This document shows, one piece after another, positions 1-11,300 of a stretch of DNA of 64,000 nt. The number at the start of each line of letters is the position of its first letter. Positions within the stretch are counted from its first letter, which is position 1. The translations under genes were made by a program, and so were the position numbers. The notes under the pieces were generated by a model. The model was not told the origin of the DNA and did no database searches. It worked only from the letters and a program-made list of their open reading frames with translations. Source of the DNA: Synaphobranchus kaupii (taxonomy: Eukaryota; Chordata; Actinopteri; Anguilliformes; Synaphobranchidae); the NCBI GenBank assembly GCA_029718625.1, contig CM056379.1, positions 65,747,626 through 65,811,625 of the forward strand. Reading direction: 5' to 3'.

Positions 1-1030
1 AGGGCTGTTATTTTACAAAATATATGCGGTTAAATTTCGTTAAAAGGACCTGCAACAGCTGAGAATAAGCTATCAATGGCTTCAGTGTCACCTTAGAAAA
101 CGCTAAATTAGCCTGCTTATTCAACGAATTTCGTTTGATTATGCAATGAAAGTGTCAAGCTGTTCTCATGGAGTTCTCGAAGTTCAAGCTTCATCCGAAG
201 TTCATTAGGCTACCTGTATAGTAATATTGATTAATAACATAAATACCGTTATTTTTCCTTAATGATGACACTAAATACAATAAAGCTGTCAGGTTGGCAA
301 CCCATATGTTCACGCATATTTCCCCTTGTTTTATAATGTCCTGTTTATGGAAATGTTGCCAACCTGTTTTAGTTGTAGAGTAGCTAATGCTTTAAAACAA
401 TCCACTTTCCCAGGAAGAATCCACTTTCCCCTGCGACTTTCAGCAGGGGAAACAGACCTGCTTCAGAATGGCATTAAAATTAATTGTGAATTAATTGTGT
501 AACACGCTGCAAATTTGTTTTCGTTTCTAATTAGACGCTTAGTTCTCTTTAAAATCATTTTGTTCAGTTATGGAATAACAGGTGAAATCAGCTGGGTTTT
601 AATGAGAGTATGAACGCTGAGAGTATGGAAATCTGGTCACTGTAATTTAAAAAATATGAAGGACGAGGAATACTAAGGTTCAAATTCAGTTAACATGGTG
701 ACATTTATCTCCGTTGTTTAACCGTAGGCTATGGAAAAAACCTTATGCACAGCAAATCCAATGTAGCTTAGGCTAGGGTTGTATCTGATTGCGCTCAAGG
801 AGAGAGGTCGCATTTTCTTGCTGCTCCTGCTTTGCTTGCTTTACTTTCTGTCCATTTCTGTCCATTTGTTACATTTTATTGTTTTATTGTTTTACTTATT
901 TAAATTTATTTTATTGTTTTACTCTTTAATTTATCTTTTAAAGTAAGAACGTCGGTTGAACACTTGGTTTGAAAGCAAACATTTGGACTTGTTTCTAAAC
1001 AACAAAGCTTCTCTGACCGGCAAAAGACAA
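1..1030. other. Non-coding stretch ahead of the LINE
   Basis: No reading frame of note. A perfect 12-bp inverted repeat (CAGGTTGGCAAC at 290-301, its complement at 355-366) brackets about 50 bases and could be a tiny fold-back relic. T-rich tracts at 830-940 lie just upstream of the LINE ORF1 and may be its 5' UTR. Confidence 0.4.
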
Positions 1031-1031
1031 C

Positions 1032-1727
1032 GTGGAAGTTATGTCTCCAAACCCAGTAAAATCAGTGAGCTGCATGGAGTGTGAGCGACTGATTGAGAGG
1101 ATATCGCAGCTTGAAAAGAAGATCGAAACACTGTATCAAATACGTGAGGATGAGCAATTCATTGACTCTGTAGCAGCGTCTGTACAAGGTGCCGAGCCAC
1201 CAAATGCTAACGGACAGACACAGATTTTCATACGAGGGATTACATCAAATCTAGAGTATCCTGTCACAGACATGGCTGACACGCTTCCCTGGATGGGTCC
1301 CAACGCCACTGGATTAGCTGCGGAGGCTCCCAAACCAGCCTTCCCTAATGACGCTTCTCACTGGCACAGCATCGGCGCCAGACCGAAAGCATCAACTCCA
1401 GCCAGGAATTGGTCTGACGTCGTCCACCGCAGAGGCAAATCCAGCAAGAAATCAAATAAGAGAGCACCAACGCTCACTCCACCACCTCAACTCTCATTGC
1501 AAAACAGGTACGATCCACTGACTGAAATGTGTGATAATACTAACTATGTTGAACCCAGAGAAGCTAATCACACCACTAGCATTAAGGCTCCAAGAAATAG
1601 CCCCAAAACCACTGCTAGGCCGAGGGCCAGAAGAGACATTGCTAACTCCACACCTGATAAGCCAAACACTATTCTGATTGGGGACTCTATAACCAGACAT
1701 GTAAGAATAGCAAAGACTGAAATTTAA
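1032..1727 (+). pseudogene. CR1/L2-type LINE ORF1, N-terminal part
   Basis: The 231-residue frame starts with a Cys-containing, heptad-like segment (CERLIERISQLEKKIETL, about residues 16-33) that looks like a short coiled coil. A basic, Ser/Pro-rich linker follows. It ends with ILIGDSITRHVRIAKTEI, where GDSI is the nucleophile block I of an SGNH/GDSL esterase. ORF1 proteins of CR1 and L2 LINEs are known to carry such an esterase domain; its role in retrotransposition is not settled. The frame stops at 1725-1727 and the rest of the domain resumes in another frame from 1730, so an indel has broken the gene. A downstream ATG (1041) is an equally possible start. Confidence 0.75.
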
Positions 1728-1729
1728 CT

Positions 1730-2422
1730 ATGGCTGACACATCTGTCAGGGAGCTAACAGGGCTGTTATCAGTTATCCTCTCTACACATCCAAGTAATAT
1801 GAGGATTATTATCCACGCTGGGTCTTTTGACATTCTGCGAAGGAAAACTGGCTCTGAGATCCTGAAAAAAGACTTTTCCCTGCTACTGGAGAAACTGAGC
1901 GACTGTCAATCGCAACATATATTCATCTCAGGCCCCATTCCAACTTTGGGGAGAGGAATCGAATCTTTTAGCAGACTCCTTGGCCTGAATACATGGCTGA
2001 CATCGGCGTGCCTCACCCATGGGATAAAGTTTATTGACAATTTCAATATCTTTTGGAACTGCAAAGACCGCTTCAGACCCGATGGGGTTCATCCAAACAT
2101 CACTGGATTCAGACTACTTGGTGCCAACCTACATCATGCTCTTGGAATGCCATACCCAAACAAGATAAGCGTGAAGGACAGCGCGCACAGGCAGACAGCT
2201 GATATCTCTCCCCCCTCACCTGACCCTCTGCTCCACATCACCCAAGGCATTCGGAGGATGTCTCTGTCCAAATCAGGGACCCAACGACTCCCCTCTCCCC
2301 CTCCACCACACTCACCAATCAAGGAGTTAATTAAAGCTGCCACGCTGAAGCTCAGTCAAATTGATGAAATATTACACAGCAATAACCACAGACATCATCA
2401 CTCAGGTGTCTACCAGAGATGA
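1730..2422 (+). pseudogene. CR1/L2-type LINE ORF1, esterase C-terminal part
   Basis: This frame continues the SGNH esterase begun in the preceding entry, shifted by one frame. It shows IIIHAGSFDIL, corresponding to the G-x-N/S-D block, then the C-terminal DGVHPN motif (about residues 123-128) that supplies the catalytic Asp and His. A Pro/Ser-rich tail follows (PSPPPPHSP). The block between GDSITRH and the HPSNMR segment is shorter than I would expect, so a small deletion probably accompanies the frameshift. An endonuclease frame follows about 30 bases later, as expected for a two-ORF LINE. The ATG at 1730 is not a real start. Confidence 0.75.
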
Positions 2423-2455
2423 GACAGACCCCATGCCGCTTCTTTAAACATACCG

Positions 2456-2803
2456 GTGATCTTAAACAGCCGGTGGCATGGTCAAACACATCGCAACAAT
2501 CACAGACCATCCGGTACCTGTCTCAGTAATCTTAAATTTGTTACTGTTCAGCCACAACCAGTCTTCTTTCCTGTCACAGAATCCCTACAGCTGAAATTAG
2601 CTCTTTTTAATGTCAGATCATTGGCTAACAAATCCTTTTTGGTTAATGATCTGATAATTGAAAGGAATTTGCATTGCATGCTTTTAGTTGAGACCTGGCT
2701 AAACAACACTACTGGTGTAGCAACACTGATAGAGGCTTGTCCTCCAAACTATAATTTTTATCAGTCAGTCAGACAAAACAGGAAAGGAGGGGGGATTGCA
2801 GCC
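2456..2803 (+). pseudogene. LINE ORF2 endonuclease, N-terminal fragment
   Basis: Apurinic-type endonuclease start of a CR1/L2 ORF2. LALFNVRSLANKSFLVNDLI holds the conserved Asn and LLVETWL the metal-binding Glu. The match ends at the glycine run GGGIA near 2800, where the sequence switches to the reverse complement of a reverse-transcriptase segment. The later endonuclease motifs (the Asp-x-Asn and Asp-His blocks) and the whole RT are absent on this strand. The reading frame itself runs on to 2893 through inverted sequence and is meaningless there. Confidence 0.75.
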
Positions 2804-3236
2804 TGCGATGTTCTCGGAGAGGGACAGCCTGTTGTCCATCACCACTCCGAGGTTCCTGGCACAGGGCGTTGGGGTCAGTGGAGTGTCCCCTAGGGAAATG
2901 GAGAGATTGAGAGGGGGAGAGGTTAGAGCAGGAATGTAGATGAGCTCAGTCTTGCTTGGATTGAGCTTCAGATGGTGGTTGTCCATCCAGCTCTGGATGT
3001 CTCTCAGGCAAGCGGAGATGCGGGCTGACACCTGAGTGTCAGAGGGTGAGAAGGAGAGAAAGAGTTGAGTATCATCAGCATAGCAGTGGTAAGAAAGACC
3101 ATGAGCAGTGATAACAGGGCCAAGGGATTTGGTGTAGGTGGAGAAAAGGAGGGGACCAAGGACGGAGCCCTGGGGGACTCCTGTGGTAAGGGGACGGGGT
3201 GCCGATACTTTACCAGCCCAGGCAACCTGGGAGGAT
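2795..3236 (-). pseudogene. LINE reverse-transcriptase fragment, inverted
   Basis: Read on the minus strand from about 3236 down to 2795, this is an uninterrupted RT palm segment: GVPQGSVLGP near 3165, then YADDTQLF (catalytic Asp pair) near 3080, then LNPSKTELI and LGVVMDNRLSLSENIA. This order and wording suit the L2/CR1 group. Part of it is in the frame at 2765-3031; the upstream part is in a neighbouring frame without stops. It abuts the plus-strand endonuclease fragment head-on at about 2800. Its upstream edge meets a T/C-rich tract at 3244-3275. Confidence 0.75.
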
Positions 3237-3503
3237 TCTCCAAGTTTTTTTTTTTCTCTCCACCCCCGCCCCCCGCGCGCTCTTCTTAGCCTTTCATGTG
3301 ATGGGTAAAATGTAAAAAAAAGTAGCCTACTTGGCCATCTCTAATGTAAGCGTTTCCGACAAAACGAAACTTGACGCCTTCCACTGCATTTTGTTCGTCC
3401 ACGCAGGCGTGCGTCCGAAAAAAAACAAAACAACGATATTTCAAAGAAGACACAGCTGCTAGTTAACGTTAGCTTACCGGTAGCCTGCATTACTTTTCGA
3501 CAC

Positions 3504-3875
3504 ATGGCCACTGCCGGAGTCGGAGATGGAGAAACAGAACTGCAAAATCCTCCTGCTTCCCTCAAGTCACCGGTGTGGCAACAGTTTGCCTTCCCCGTGA
3601 GTTATATAAACAACGAACGCGTCATTGACAAAAAAACGAGTTTGTCGGCTATGCTACACGCGAGTACCATACGCCACCTCAGGCAACACGTCAAATATGG
3701 CAGGACACATTCGCAGGCATCACAAAGAAATAGATTTGACTGGGAAAAAAACATTGACACAGGCAACTCTTCTCATTTAGAGCCAAGCTTCCACAAAATT
3801 CAACTTGTTTGTAGCATCAGACATGCGACCCTATTCGGTGGTGGAGAACGCTGGATTTAAGCATTTAATGCAGAA
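3504..3875 (+). pseudogene. hAT/ZBED-type transposase N-terminal relic
   Basis: The frame from ATG 3504 reads MATAGVGDG, then SPVWQQFAF and DKKTSL, which resemble the start of a BED zinc finger in ZBED/hAT proteins. The expected C-x2-C pair has been lost to frameshifts. The following His-rich part is recognisable in another frame (MAGHIRRHH near 3697). Further on, VASDMRPYSVVENAGFKHLM (3812-3871, other frame) matches the block that follows BED in ZBED-like transposases. The catalytic core is missing, so this is an internally deleted, decayed copy. Confidence 0.55.
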
Positions 3876-4189
3876 TTAATTGCCTTGACGACAATGTAAA
3901 TGTAAATGACCATTGTCAGGGCATAAAACCAATGTGTAAATTGTTAATAGCGTGGTAAATGTTCAACTGTTTATTATTCTAGAGTCTAGTTTTGATAAAG
4001 CTCTTAACTGTTTAGGTGTGTTTAAATATTCTCATATTTTTGTTATTATTTATAATTGTTATTATTCAAATAAAAGTTAGGCTACTTATTGAGAAACAAG
4101 TATTTTTCTTTACAAATCAAGACTTGATAGTCTAACAATGGCATAGCCATTAGTTAGACTATAGTGCTGGAAAAAAAAATAGTGCTGAA

Positions 4190-4268
4190 AAAAAATCGAG
4201 AATCGAATCGTGACCTTAAAATCGAAAGTCAAATCGAATTGCGGATTTGGAGAATCGTGACACCCCTA
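4190..4268 (+). mobile_element. Probable hAT element 3' terminus
   Basis: Repeated GAATCG words (AAAATCGAGAATCGAATCGTGACC...) ending in GAATCGTGACACCCCTA resemble the end of fish hAT/ZBED-type elements, consistent with the transposase relic upstream. The matching left end was not found. Confidence 0.4.
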
Positions 4269-4452
4269 ATCCTGGCCACTCCTCATCTTAAGACCAACAC
4301 GCCCAGTTCACTTGTAATGGGCGCAAGAATACATGGTATTTAAACGACGTGAATGCAAGGCGTTATAATGAACCATGCGCCGGGTGTAAGATAGCAAAGA
4401 CACTTGCGTTTGGGTTAGCGCCACTTGGCGCCGGGTGTAAGATAGGGCCCCT
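4268..4452 (-). mobile_element. GGGCCC-type MITE, copy 1 (truncated)
   Basis: Nearly the same sequence as 50695-50881 and the reverse complement of 45446-45640. The terminus at 4431-4452 reads GGGCCCTATCTTACACCCGG on the minus strand, and an internal copy of the same words lies about 50 bases inside. The inner part of the element is cut off at 4268 against hAT-like sequence, and the terminus abuts a Tc1 relic at 4453. Confidence 0.7.
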
Positions 4453-5261
4453 GGTGATTGTGCAGGCCATGGAAGGCATTTGACGTCATCCTCGTGTTCT
4501 TGGAATCATTCTTTAATGTTTTTAGCAGTGTGTATGGGGGCGTTATCATGTTGGAATATGGGGACATCATGAGGGAACAGTGTTTGCACTATAAAGTACA
4601 CCTGATCTTGTAAAATGGTTTCATATTGTTTGCCCGTTACACGTCCATGGAGAGCAATCATTGGACCCAATTAATCCCATGAAATGGCTACCCATACCAT
4701 TACAGGACCACCACCACACTCAACAGACATTGTGGATTCAATGCCTCCTTAGGCTTTCTCCAAACATAAACCCGTCCAGATGTATTAAAAAGAGTAAAAG
4801 ATGACTCACCAGACCATATCACCATATCATTGCTCAAGGGTCCAGGTTTTGTGTTCCTTACACCATGTTAGGCATTTTTGTACATTAGCCTTGCATACAA
4901 ATGGTTTCCGAATGGTGGTTCTGCCATAAATACCAGCTTTGTGCAGCTCACAATGTACTGTTTTTGTTGAGACTGGTTCAGATATGGATTGATTCAATTC
5001 TGTGGTGATTTTTAGAGCTGTAGTTCTGTGGTTATTAGCAACTATCCTACCAAGTGTCCATCTCTCCCTGTCGGAGAGCTTTGACTTGTGGCCCCAGTTC
5101 TTTTTTGCTGATGCTGTTTTTTGGTGTTGGGCATACGCTGTCATAATTTTTGAAACTGTTCCCCTTGCCACCTTAAATAATTTTGCCGTTTTTGTGACCG
5201 ATGCACCTGCAGTTCGGGCACCAACTATTTGGCCCCTTTGGAACTCTGTTAGTATCCTCAT
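4453..5261 (-). pseudogene. Tc1-like transposase relic 1
   Basis: The minus-strand frame 5261-4827 holds the N-terminal 144 residues of a Tc1/mariner transposase: FQRGQIVGARTAGASVTKTAKLF is a paired-like helix-turn-helix, followed by a second DNA-binding helix set (LSDRERWTLGRIV). After a stop at TLEQ the DDE region continues in other frames: SGRVYVWRKPKEA near 4780-4740, then FQHDNAPIHTAKNI near 4560-4530, and WPAQS at about 4455. The final Glu block is cut off where the GGGCCC MITE fragment begins. Multiple stops and frameshifts make it inactive. Confidence 0.8.
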
Positions 5262-5690
5262 CTTGCTTTGGAGACTTACCTAGCAAAGTGCTGCTGGTTA
5301 GACCTCTTGTAAGCGGACACATGCTGCTAATTATCATTCAAAGTAATAGGAATCACCTGTGTAGATGCTTTTGTAATTGTGGTTTAGATGGTTCAAAGTT
5401 AAAGATATTTTGTAGTTGAGTGGAAGGCGCAATGATATTAAACTAATGAATGGATGAAAATTCTATAGGCTGCTGTATAATAAATGTCGCCACAGAACTA
5501 TGTTTGACTAATCAGTATCCAAACCAAGCTGGAAATACCCATTTTATAATTAAAATCATTAACTGACTTCTTTTTCAAGCAGTAATCCATGACTTCCTGT
5601 TTCACTGGGGTATAAATATGAGGTGACACAGAGGCCATATTCCCTTATTTATACATCAAAAAGGGAAAGATAAGAGAATACACAAATCAA

Positions 5691-6358
5691 ATGAGGGAAA
5701 AGTGTGTTCAGCTTCATAAGTCAGGGAATGGCTATAAAAAAAAAAAAGCTACTCACCTCAAAATGCCCATATCTACCATTAAGGCAACACTTAAAAAGTT
5801 CAAAGCAACTGGAACTGTTACAAACTTGCCTGGAAGAGGACCCAAGTTTATTTTGCCCCCACGCACAGTGAGGAGGATGGTAAGAGAGGCAAAAATCCCC
5901 AAGGATCACTGTTGGAGAATTACAGAGGAAAGTAGCATCTTGGGGTCATCAAGTCTCCAAAACTACCATTAGACATCACCTCCATGCCAACAAATTATTT
6001 AAATCTGAATCTGGCCGCCTCTGCCTGGAAACTAAAACTGGGCCGTCGTTGGATCTTTCAGCAGGGCAATGATCCAAAACATACATCCAAATCAATACAA
6101 AAATGGTTAACTGAACACAAAATCAAGCTTTTGCCATGGCCATCTCAGTCTCCTGACCTAAACCCCATTGAAAACCTGTGGGCTGAGCTGAAGAGGAGAG
6201 TGCACAAGAGAGGACCTAGGACTCTGGATGATTTGGAGAGATTCTGTAAAGAGGAATGGTCTCGGATTCCTTGCTCTGTATTCTCCAACCTTATTAGATG
6301 TTACGGGAGAAGACTCAGTGCTGTTTTATTGGCAAAGGGAGGTTATACAAAGTATTAA
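5691..6358 (+). pseudogene. Tc1-like transposase relic 2
   Basis: The frame 5691-5972 carries a Tc1 N-terminal helix-turn-helix (HLKMPISTIKATLKKF), then the linker PGRGPKFILPPRTVRRMVREA. The frame 5984-6358 carries the C-terminal half: RRWIFQQGNDPKHTSKSIQKW (second catalytic Asp in the GND block) and WPSQSPDLNPIENLWAELKR (third acidic residue, Glu). The stretch between them, with the first catalytic Asp, is deleted at about 5990-6015. It runs opposite to relic 1, about 430 bases away. The upstream sequence (5590-5690) fits a Tc1 5' UTR. Confidence 0.82.
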
Positions 6359-6521
6359 ATGCAGGGGTGCCAATAATTGTGGCACACATGGTTTTGTTAA
6401 AAATAATTATTTCTTGATGAGGGATTTTTTTTTCTCAGAATAAATGTACGTCAATTAAAGGTTGGATTTTTTCAGTGAGATTAAGCTAATTCACCAAACC
6501 AACCCTTTTTACTCATCTTTA

Positions 6522-6554
6522 CCAGGGGTGCCAATAATTGTGGAGGGCACTGTA
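6522..6554 (+). repeat. Tc1 terminal inverted repeat (right)
   Basis: CAATAATTGTGGAGGGCACTGTA-type end of a fish Tc1 element, preceded by AGGGGTGCC. The same AGGGGTGCCAATAATTGTGG words also occur inside at 6363-6383. No matching left TIR was found near 5480-5640. Confidence 0.65.
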
Positions 6555-6559
6555 GGTCT

Positions 6560-6989
6560 ACTTTGCATTCATAGCTATCAAGCTATTTAGTTAGCCCTAT
6601 TGCATTATGGCACTGTACATTATAAAAGTAACCTAGATTTGACATAGTTAATAATGCTATTTTAATAATATAGGCTGCAATCAATTACGTTCTGTAAATC
6701 AACAGGCTATTACAGTTAATAGCAACAAAACAAATTTATGGCTATGATGGCATTTACTTTATAACGTTACCTTATTAGACTATAAAGCTGTAAAATAACG
6801 TTAACCTCTTTTTTTTTTTTTCTACGAAATTGATGTTAGCTGATGTTAGCTACTGTTACCTAGCATACAATATGGCGATGACATTGTTTCAGGATGAAGA
6901 TAGCAAAGTTACAGTACACATCACTATCAGGCACATAGAAATAAAATGTGTGTGTTACTTATAAATAAGTGCAAGGTGTAATGGGGGCG
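6560..6989. other. AT-rich non-coding stretch
   Basis: No reading frame, RNA or element recognised. There is a T-run at 6809-6821. Confidence 0.4.
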
Positions 6990-7911
6990 TGACGTGTGAG
7001 GTAGGAGGGACCAAATGCAGCAAGGGGATTCATTAAGCACTAAGGCCACTAAGACGGAAACCCCGTGATTAAGGGGAGGAGACAAGACAGTGAACAAACG
7101 TACTGACGCTACTAACCGGCTCACTATCACACGCCAATGAGTAGAAGCACAAATGCCAGGTTTCTCAGTAAGAAAACCAAACAAGGCGAATGGAACAAAG
7201 CACTGCTGCCCTATACTTCTACGAGATAAGTAACTAAGTAAAAGCATAAACGCCCGGTCTCTCAATAAGGAGCGACCATAGAAAGGCGAATAGCGCAGAG
7301 ATGTGACGGCCCATTCTTCTACAAGCTGAGTGACTAAAGAAAGAGCCAGAAATAATAAACGCCCTGCCTCTGTAACGAGAAGCGTCAGAACAGGCGAGTA
7401 GTGTAATGGCACAAAACACACAGCCAACAAACACTGCAAAATAATACAAAATAGTATACGAGGAGGCAAAAGGAACAGAGATCTAACGTTCCAAGGCTAC
7501 TCTCAGACTCGCAGTCACACACAAACATGTCCACAACATCGCCCAGTCTCCCTATAGGAAGACATGTACCGAAGGACAAACAGAACTACAGTTCCGAACA
7601 AAATCGCCAAAGCTCCATGTACGGAGACAGGTACTGAAGGACGAACAGGACAGGTGCACCGGACATTTACCGGCTAAATGACTAACGCAGAATTAGTAGA
7701 AAATAAACGCCCTGCCTCTCAGTAAAAATAAATGTAACAAGAAGGCGGCAGGAACAGAGATCCAACGTTCCATGGCTACTTCCATAAGCTCGCAGTCACA
7801 CGCACAAAACATAAAGGGGGTAAACGCCCGATCTCCCAGGAGAGAGAAACATTTTACAGGCGAGCCGACGGTAAACCACGGTCCCATACCTTTACTAGCA
7901 AAACGCCTAAC
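6990..7911. repeat. Repeat-rich block, left half
   Basis: A degenerate module starting with AAACGCCCTGCCTCTCAGTAA-like words recurs at about 7150, 7246, 7358, 7706 and 7822, each followed by a variable purine-rich segment ending near 'aaggcgaatagagcag'. A longer unit (7450-7720, including GTCCACAACATCGCCCAGTC) recurs almost unchanged at 10440-10735, and 7130-7240 recurs at 10845-10955. The minus-strand frames here are by-products of this composition. GGGACCAAATGCAG near the left edge resembles antisense gypsy-type LTR starts, but no TG...CA pair could be fixed. Confidence 0.55.
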
Positions 7912-8285
7912 CAGGGCTCGAAATTGCGACCGTTTTGGTCGCATATGATCCCGAAATTTAATCTGTGCGACCTCGAAATATAATTGGGAGCATTTGTGCG
8001 AGTGCAAATAATTGTTCTGGTGCGACCTTTTTTTTTCCCCAGTCGAACGTCCCTTTCTCTGTACATTTGCTAGTTAGTACATTCAGTATGTGCCTTGTGA
8101 GCTGACAGTGACCATTCTAACCAATCAAACGTGAGCTCGACGTTCTTACCTTTAATGCTGATTTTAGATTGGTTAAGAAACCTTCAACTAATGTTACCTG
8201 AAGACAAAAGTTTATTATCAATTTTTTAACGTTACCTAACTAGCTAAATTGGTAACGTTAGCTAGCGTTATCGAAAGCTAACAAT

Positions 8286-8420
8286 ATGAAGCGAACGATT
8301 ACGGAATTTTTTAGTAACGTTAACGTTACTAAAAACGTAACAGATGCAGTGGTGCCGGAATCATTTCAAAAGTGCGGGGCCAAAACATTTTTTTTCATTC
8401 ATATTATACTATATATATAT
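8286..8420 (+). pseudogene. Short frame, possible transposase start
   Basis: From ATG 8286 the frame reads MKRTITEFFSNVNVTKNVTD and then degenerates. Short basic N-termini of this type precede the TTF finger in some hAT transposases, so this may be the surviving 5' end of the parent gene. The evidence is only position within the element and a general resemblance. Confidence 0.25.
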
Positions 8421-9469
8421 ATAGGCTATATATACAAAACCGTGTGCAAATTGTGAAGAAAACAGAGGAGGCATCCGCGCACATGTACACGTGGGTTAGG
8501 CTATACAACATCTGCACGGTCTTTTACCGGAATATGCGGGACATCATGTTGATTTTTCGAGGCATTTGTGAGAATCGTATACCCTATGTTCAAATTATCA
8601 TATAAAGCCTAATAACGTACAGGGATCAATTACCATGCACTTTACTTAGGTCTACATCATTTAGATGTAGCTTTCCTGAATGTAGCTATGGCAGAATTGA
8701 ACAACAAACAAGTTTGCAAGCAATACGAGTAGTGAATAAGCCTGTGCTACATATTCTCCTTTAAAACAGTTCATGAAGGAAGTGGATTAATAGGCTACCC
8801 TTTTAGTATTCTCAGTCTAGCGCTATGGCTAGGTTGACGTTGTTGTCCCGAAGCTAGACTATGCTTGTTAGTAGAGATCTTATTAAAAGACTAGACAGAT
8901 TCATTCTCTTGGGCTATTAGCTTTTATTCTGGCATATATGCGATCGCTTATTTAGGACATTATTAACAAGGGCGTTACTTTCTGTTCTGTTTTTTTCGTG
9001 GTTTTGAGATAGATGTGCGCTGCTGACTGAACACATCCACGTTACTGATTGCTTGCTGCTCCTCGGCGGCCGCGGCAGCGTTACTGTTCTGTAAACTCGT
9101 AGGCCTAGTTTAGGTTAATTGACAAAGTAAGGCTTGTATCTTGTAGGGCTACATTATGAATTATGCCGTTAGCTAATCAATTATACAATCATATAGCTTA
9201 AGCTACAGTGTGCAAATTGATAGGGGAATATGATAAAAAGAAAAGGGTAGGCTATATAGCCTATTAAGTTACTTCCATTATGCATTATTGTAAAGTGGTA
9301 GCTGAGCTACCAAAGCTCACTCCTCATATTGTTTGTTGTTAAATTATACCATAGCCAAATTCAGAAAAGCTGCATCTAAATGCTGCAGACCTAAATAAAG
9401 TTTCCGGCACTTTATTAGCCTAATTTTAGCATAGGCTACGATTCTCAGAAATGCCTCGCAAATCAACGT

Positions 9470-9810
9470 GATTCAGAATCAGAATCAGAATCAGAAATTT
9501 GTTTATTGCCATTGTACTTACATACTAGGAATTCATGACGACGTCAGTAGTGCTTAACCACATTACAACATTGGACAGGTGCAAGGACAGGACTGGACAG
9601 TGCAAGACAGGACTTATAAAGTGCAGTAATACAAAGTGCAAATCACAGTGCAAATTGGGACAGTGCTGTAATCAGTCCAGTGCAAAAAATTTGCGGGGGG
9701 GGGGGGGGAGTCAAAGGGGGACACGAGCCATGTTGATTAGGCTGGTGGCCGTGGGGAAAAAACTGTTGGTAAAGACGAGTGTGCATGAAGGTTAGGCTGT
9801 GTCCCTTCTA
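9470..9810 (-). repeat. Dispersed LINE/SINE 3' tail
   Basis: On the minus strand an AATAAA-containing end (GGCAATAAACAAATTTCTGA) is followed by TTCTGA hexamers (9475-9497), a usual microsatellite tail of fish retroposons. Upstream lies a TGCAA/GGACAG-rich body with a 13-base G run near 9695-9708. It sits inside the hAT-like element and is therefore a later insertion or a captured segment. Confidence 0.5.
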
Positions 9811-10410
9811 TAGGCTACTATTGAGTAACGTTATGATAGTTGAGTAGGCCTAGCCTACACTGGATGAGAACGTTAAGCAGGCGAAATGTTCTCTAAATGT
9901 AGTGTGCTTAAAATCCACAAATAATATACTTCCGAACTTTCGCTGATAATAGTAGCCTATGGAGGATATTTTTTTCGCATACTGCATGTCACTAAACAGT
10001 ATACAGTAGCCTAAGCAGTATACAGTAGGCCTATGCTATTACACAGGATGCAGACCATTCGGACACAGCAATGCACACAGTGGATGGAGCTTTTGCTTCC
10101 GGAACCTAAGCCTCACGTTTCCACTCTATGCAGCCTCACAGTCTACATAATTGCAGCGGGTGCCGCCTGAAATGAAACAATGCTGTGCTATATTGTAGTT
10201 AGTTTATCTCGTCTATCGCCCCAATAATGTAACTAAATGGAGCAACATTGTTACCCCGCCCACTGATTGCCGTATACAACCCGATACAACAAAATATTGT
10301 TGGTGCTCCTTATATTTTGGTGGGTGCTCCTAAATTTTTGCTGCTGCTCCTAACTTTTTGAAGTTGGGAGCACCAGTGCTACCAAGTAAAAAAGTTCATT
10401 TCGAGCCCTG

Positions 10411-11300
10411 CTAACGCAAGCTTAGTAGAAAATACACGCCCTAGCCTCTCAGTAAAGGAGAATGTAACGAGGAGGCGAAAGGAACAGAGAGCTAACGTTC
10501 CAAGGCTACTTTCAGAGACTCGCAGTAACACGCAAACATGTCCACAACATCGCCCAGTCTCCCTATAGGAAGACATGTACCGAAGGACGAAACAGAACTA
10601 CAGTTCCGAACAAAATCGCCAAAGCTCCATGTACGGAGACAGGTACCGAATAGGACGAACAGGACAGCTGCACCGGACATTTACCGGCTAAAAGACTAAC
10701 GCAAGCTTAATCGAAAAATAACACACCCTGCCTCTCGGTATAATAAAAAACCCTGACTCACAAGAAAGGGGAAACGTAGTCCACGAGAAGGAGACAAAAC
10801 AGGGAACAAACGTACCGAAGCTACTAACCAGCTCACTGTAACACGCAAATGAGTAGAAGCTCAAACACCTGGTTTCTCAGTAAGAAAACCAAACAAGGTG
10901 AATGGAACAAAGAACTGCTGCCCTATACTTCTACAAGCTAAGTAACTAAGTAAAAGCATAAACGCCCGATCTCCCAGGAGAGAGAAACATTTTACAGGCG
11001 AATAGAGCAGAGATCTGCGGTCCCATACTTCTACGAGCTAAGTAACTAAAGAGCCAGAAATAATAATCGCCCTGCCTCAGAAATGAGAAGCGTAAGAACA
11101 GGCGAGTAGCATAATGGTACAAATAAAACACACACCCAACAGCGCAAAATAATGCAAACAATGTCGAAGCCCAGAACGGAGGAAAACGTGGGTTTGTATA
11201 GCTCTCAGGCAACCACGCACACGTGTGAACGCAGATGAGAACTCCGCAAAAGAAACGAGACGGAGCCAAAGCTCCACTAACAGAGCAGCGTAGGCTTGAC
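10411..11300. repeat. Repeat-rich block, right half
   Basis: Continuation of the block at 6990-7911 after the hAT-like insertion. It carries the same units in similar order: the 270-base unit at 10440-10735, the GAGTAGAAGC unit at 10845-10955 and AAACGCCCGATCTC at 10960 (compare 7822). The two halves therefore contain a duplicated series, not just the two ends of one sequence. Confidence 0.55.

Larger units (their letters stand above)
7912..10410. mobile_element. Non-autonomous hAT-like element, 2.5 kb
   Basis: Bounded by 13-bp TIRs: CAGGGCTCGAAAT at 7912-7924 and its complement at 10398-10410. It splits the repeat-rich block, whose halves resume at 10411. CAGGG-type ends are usual for hAT elements. 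An 8-bp duplication is expected, but only CTAAC (7907-7911 and 10411-10415) matches, so the target duplication is decayed or unproven. Sub-terminal GGGAGCA/GTGCGACC words repeat inside both ends. No transposase core is present. Confidence 0.65.

Noticed and set aside
6927..7469. 180-residue hydrophobic frame and overlapping frames on the minus strand
   Set aside because: They follow from the repeat units; Leu/Phe/Cys-rich runs without motif, and the second copy of the block does not keep the frame.
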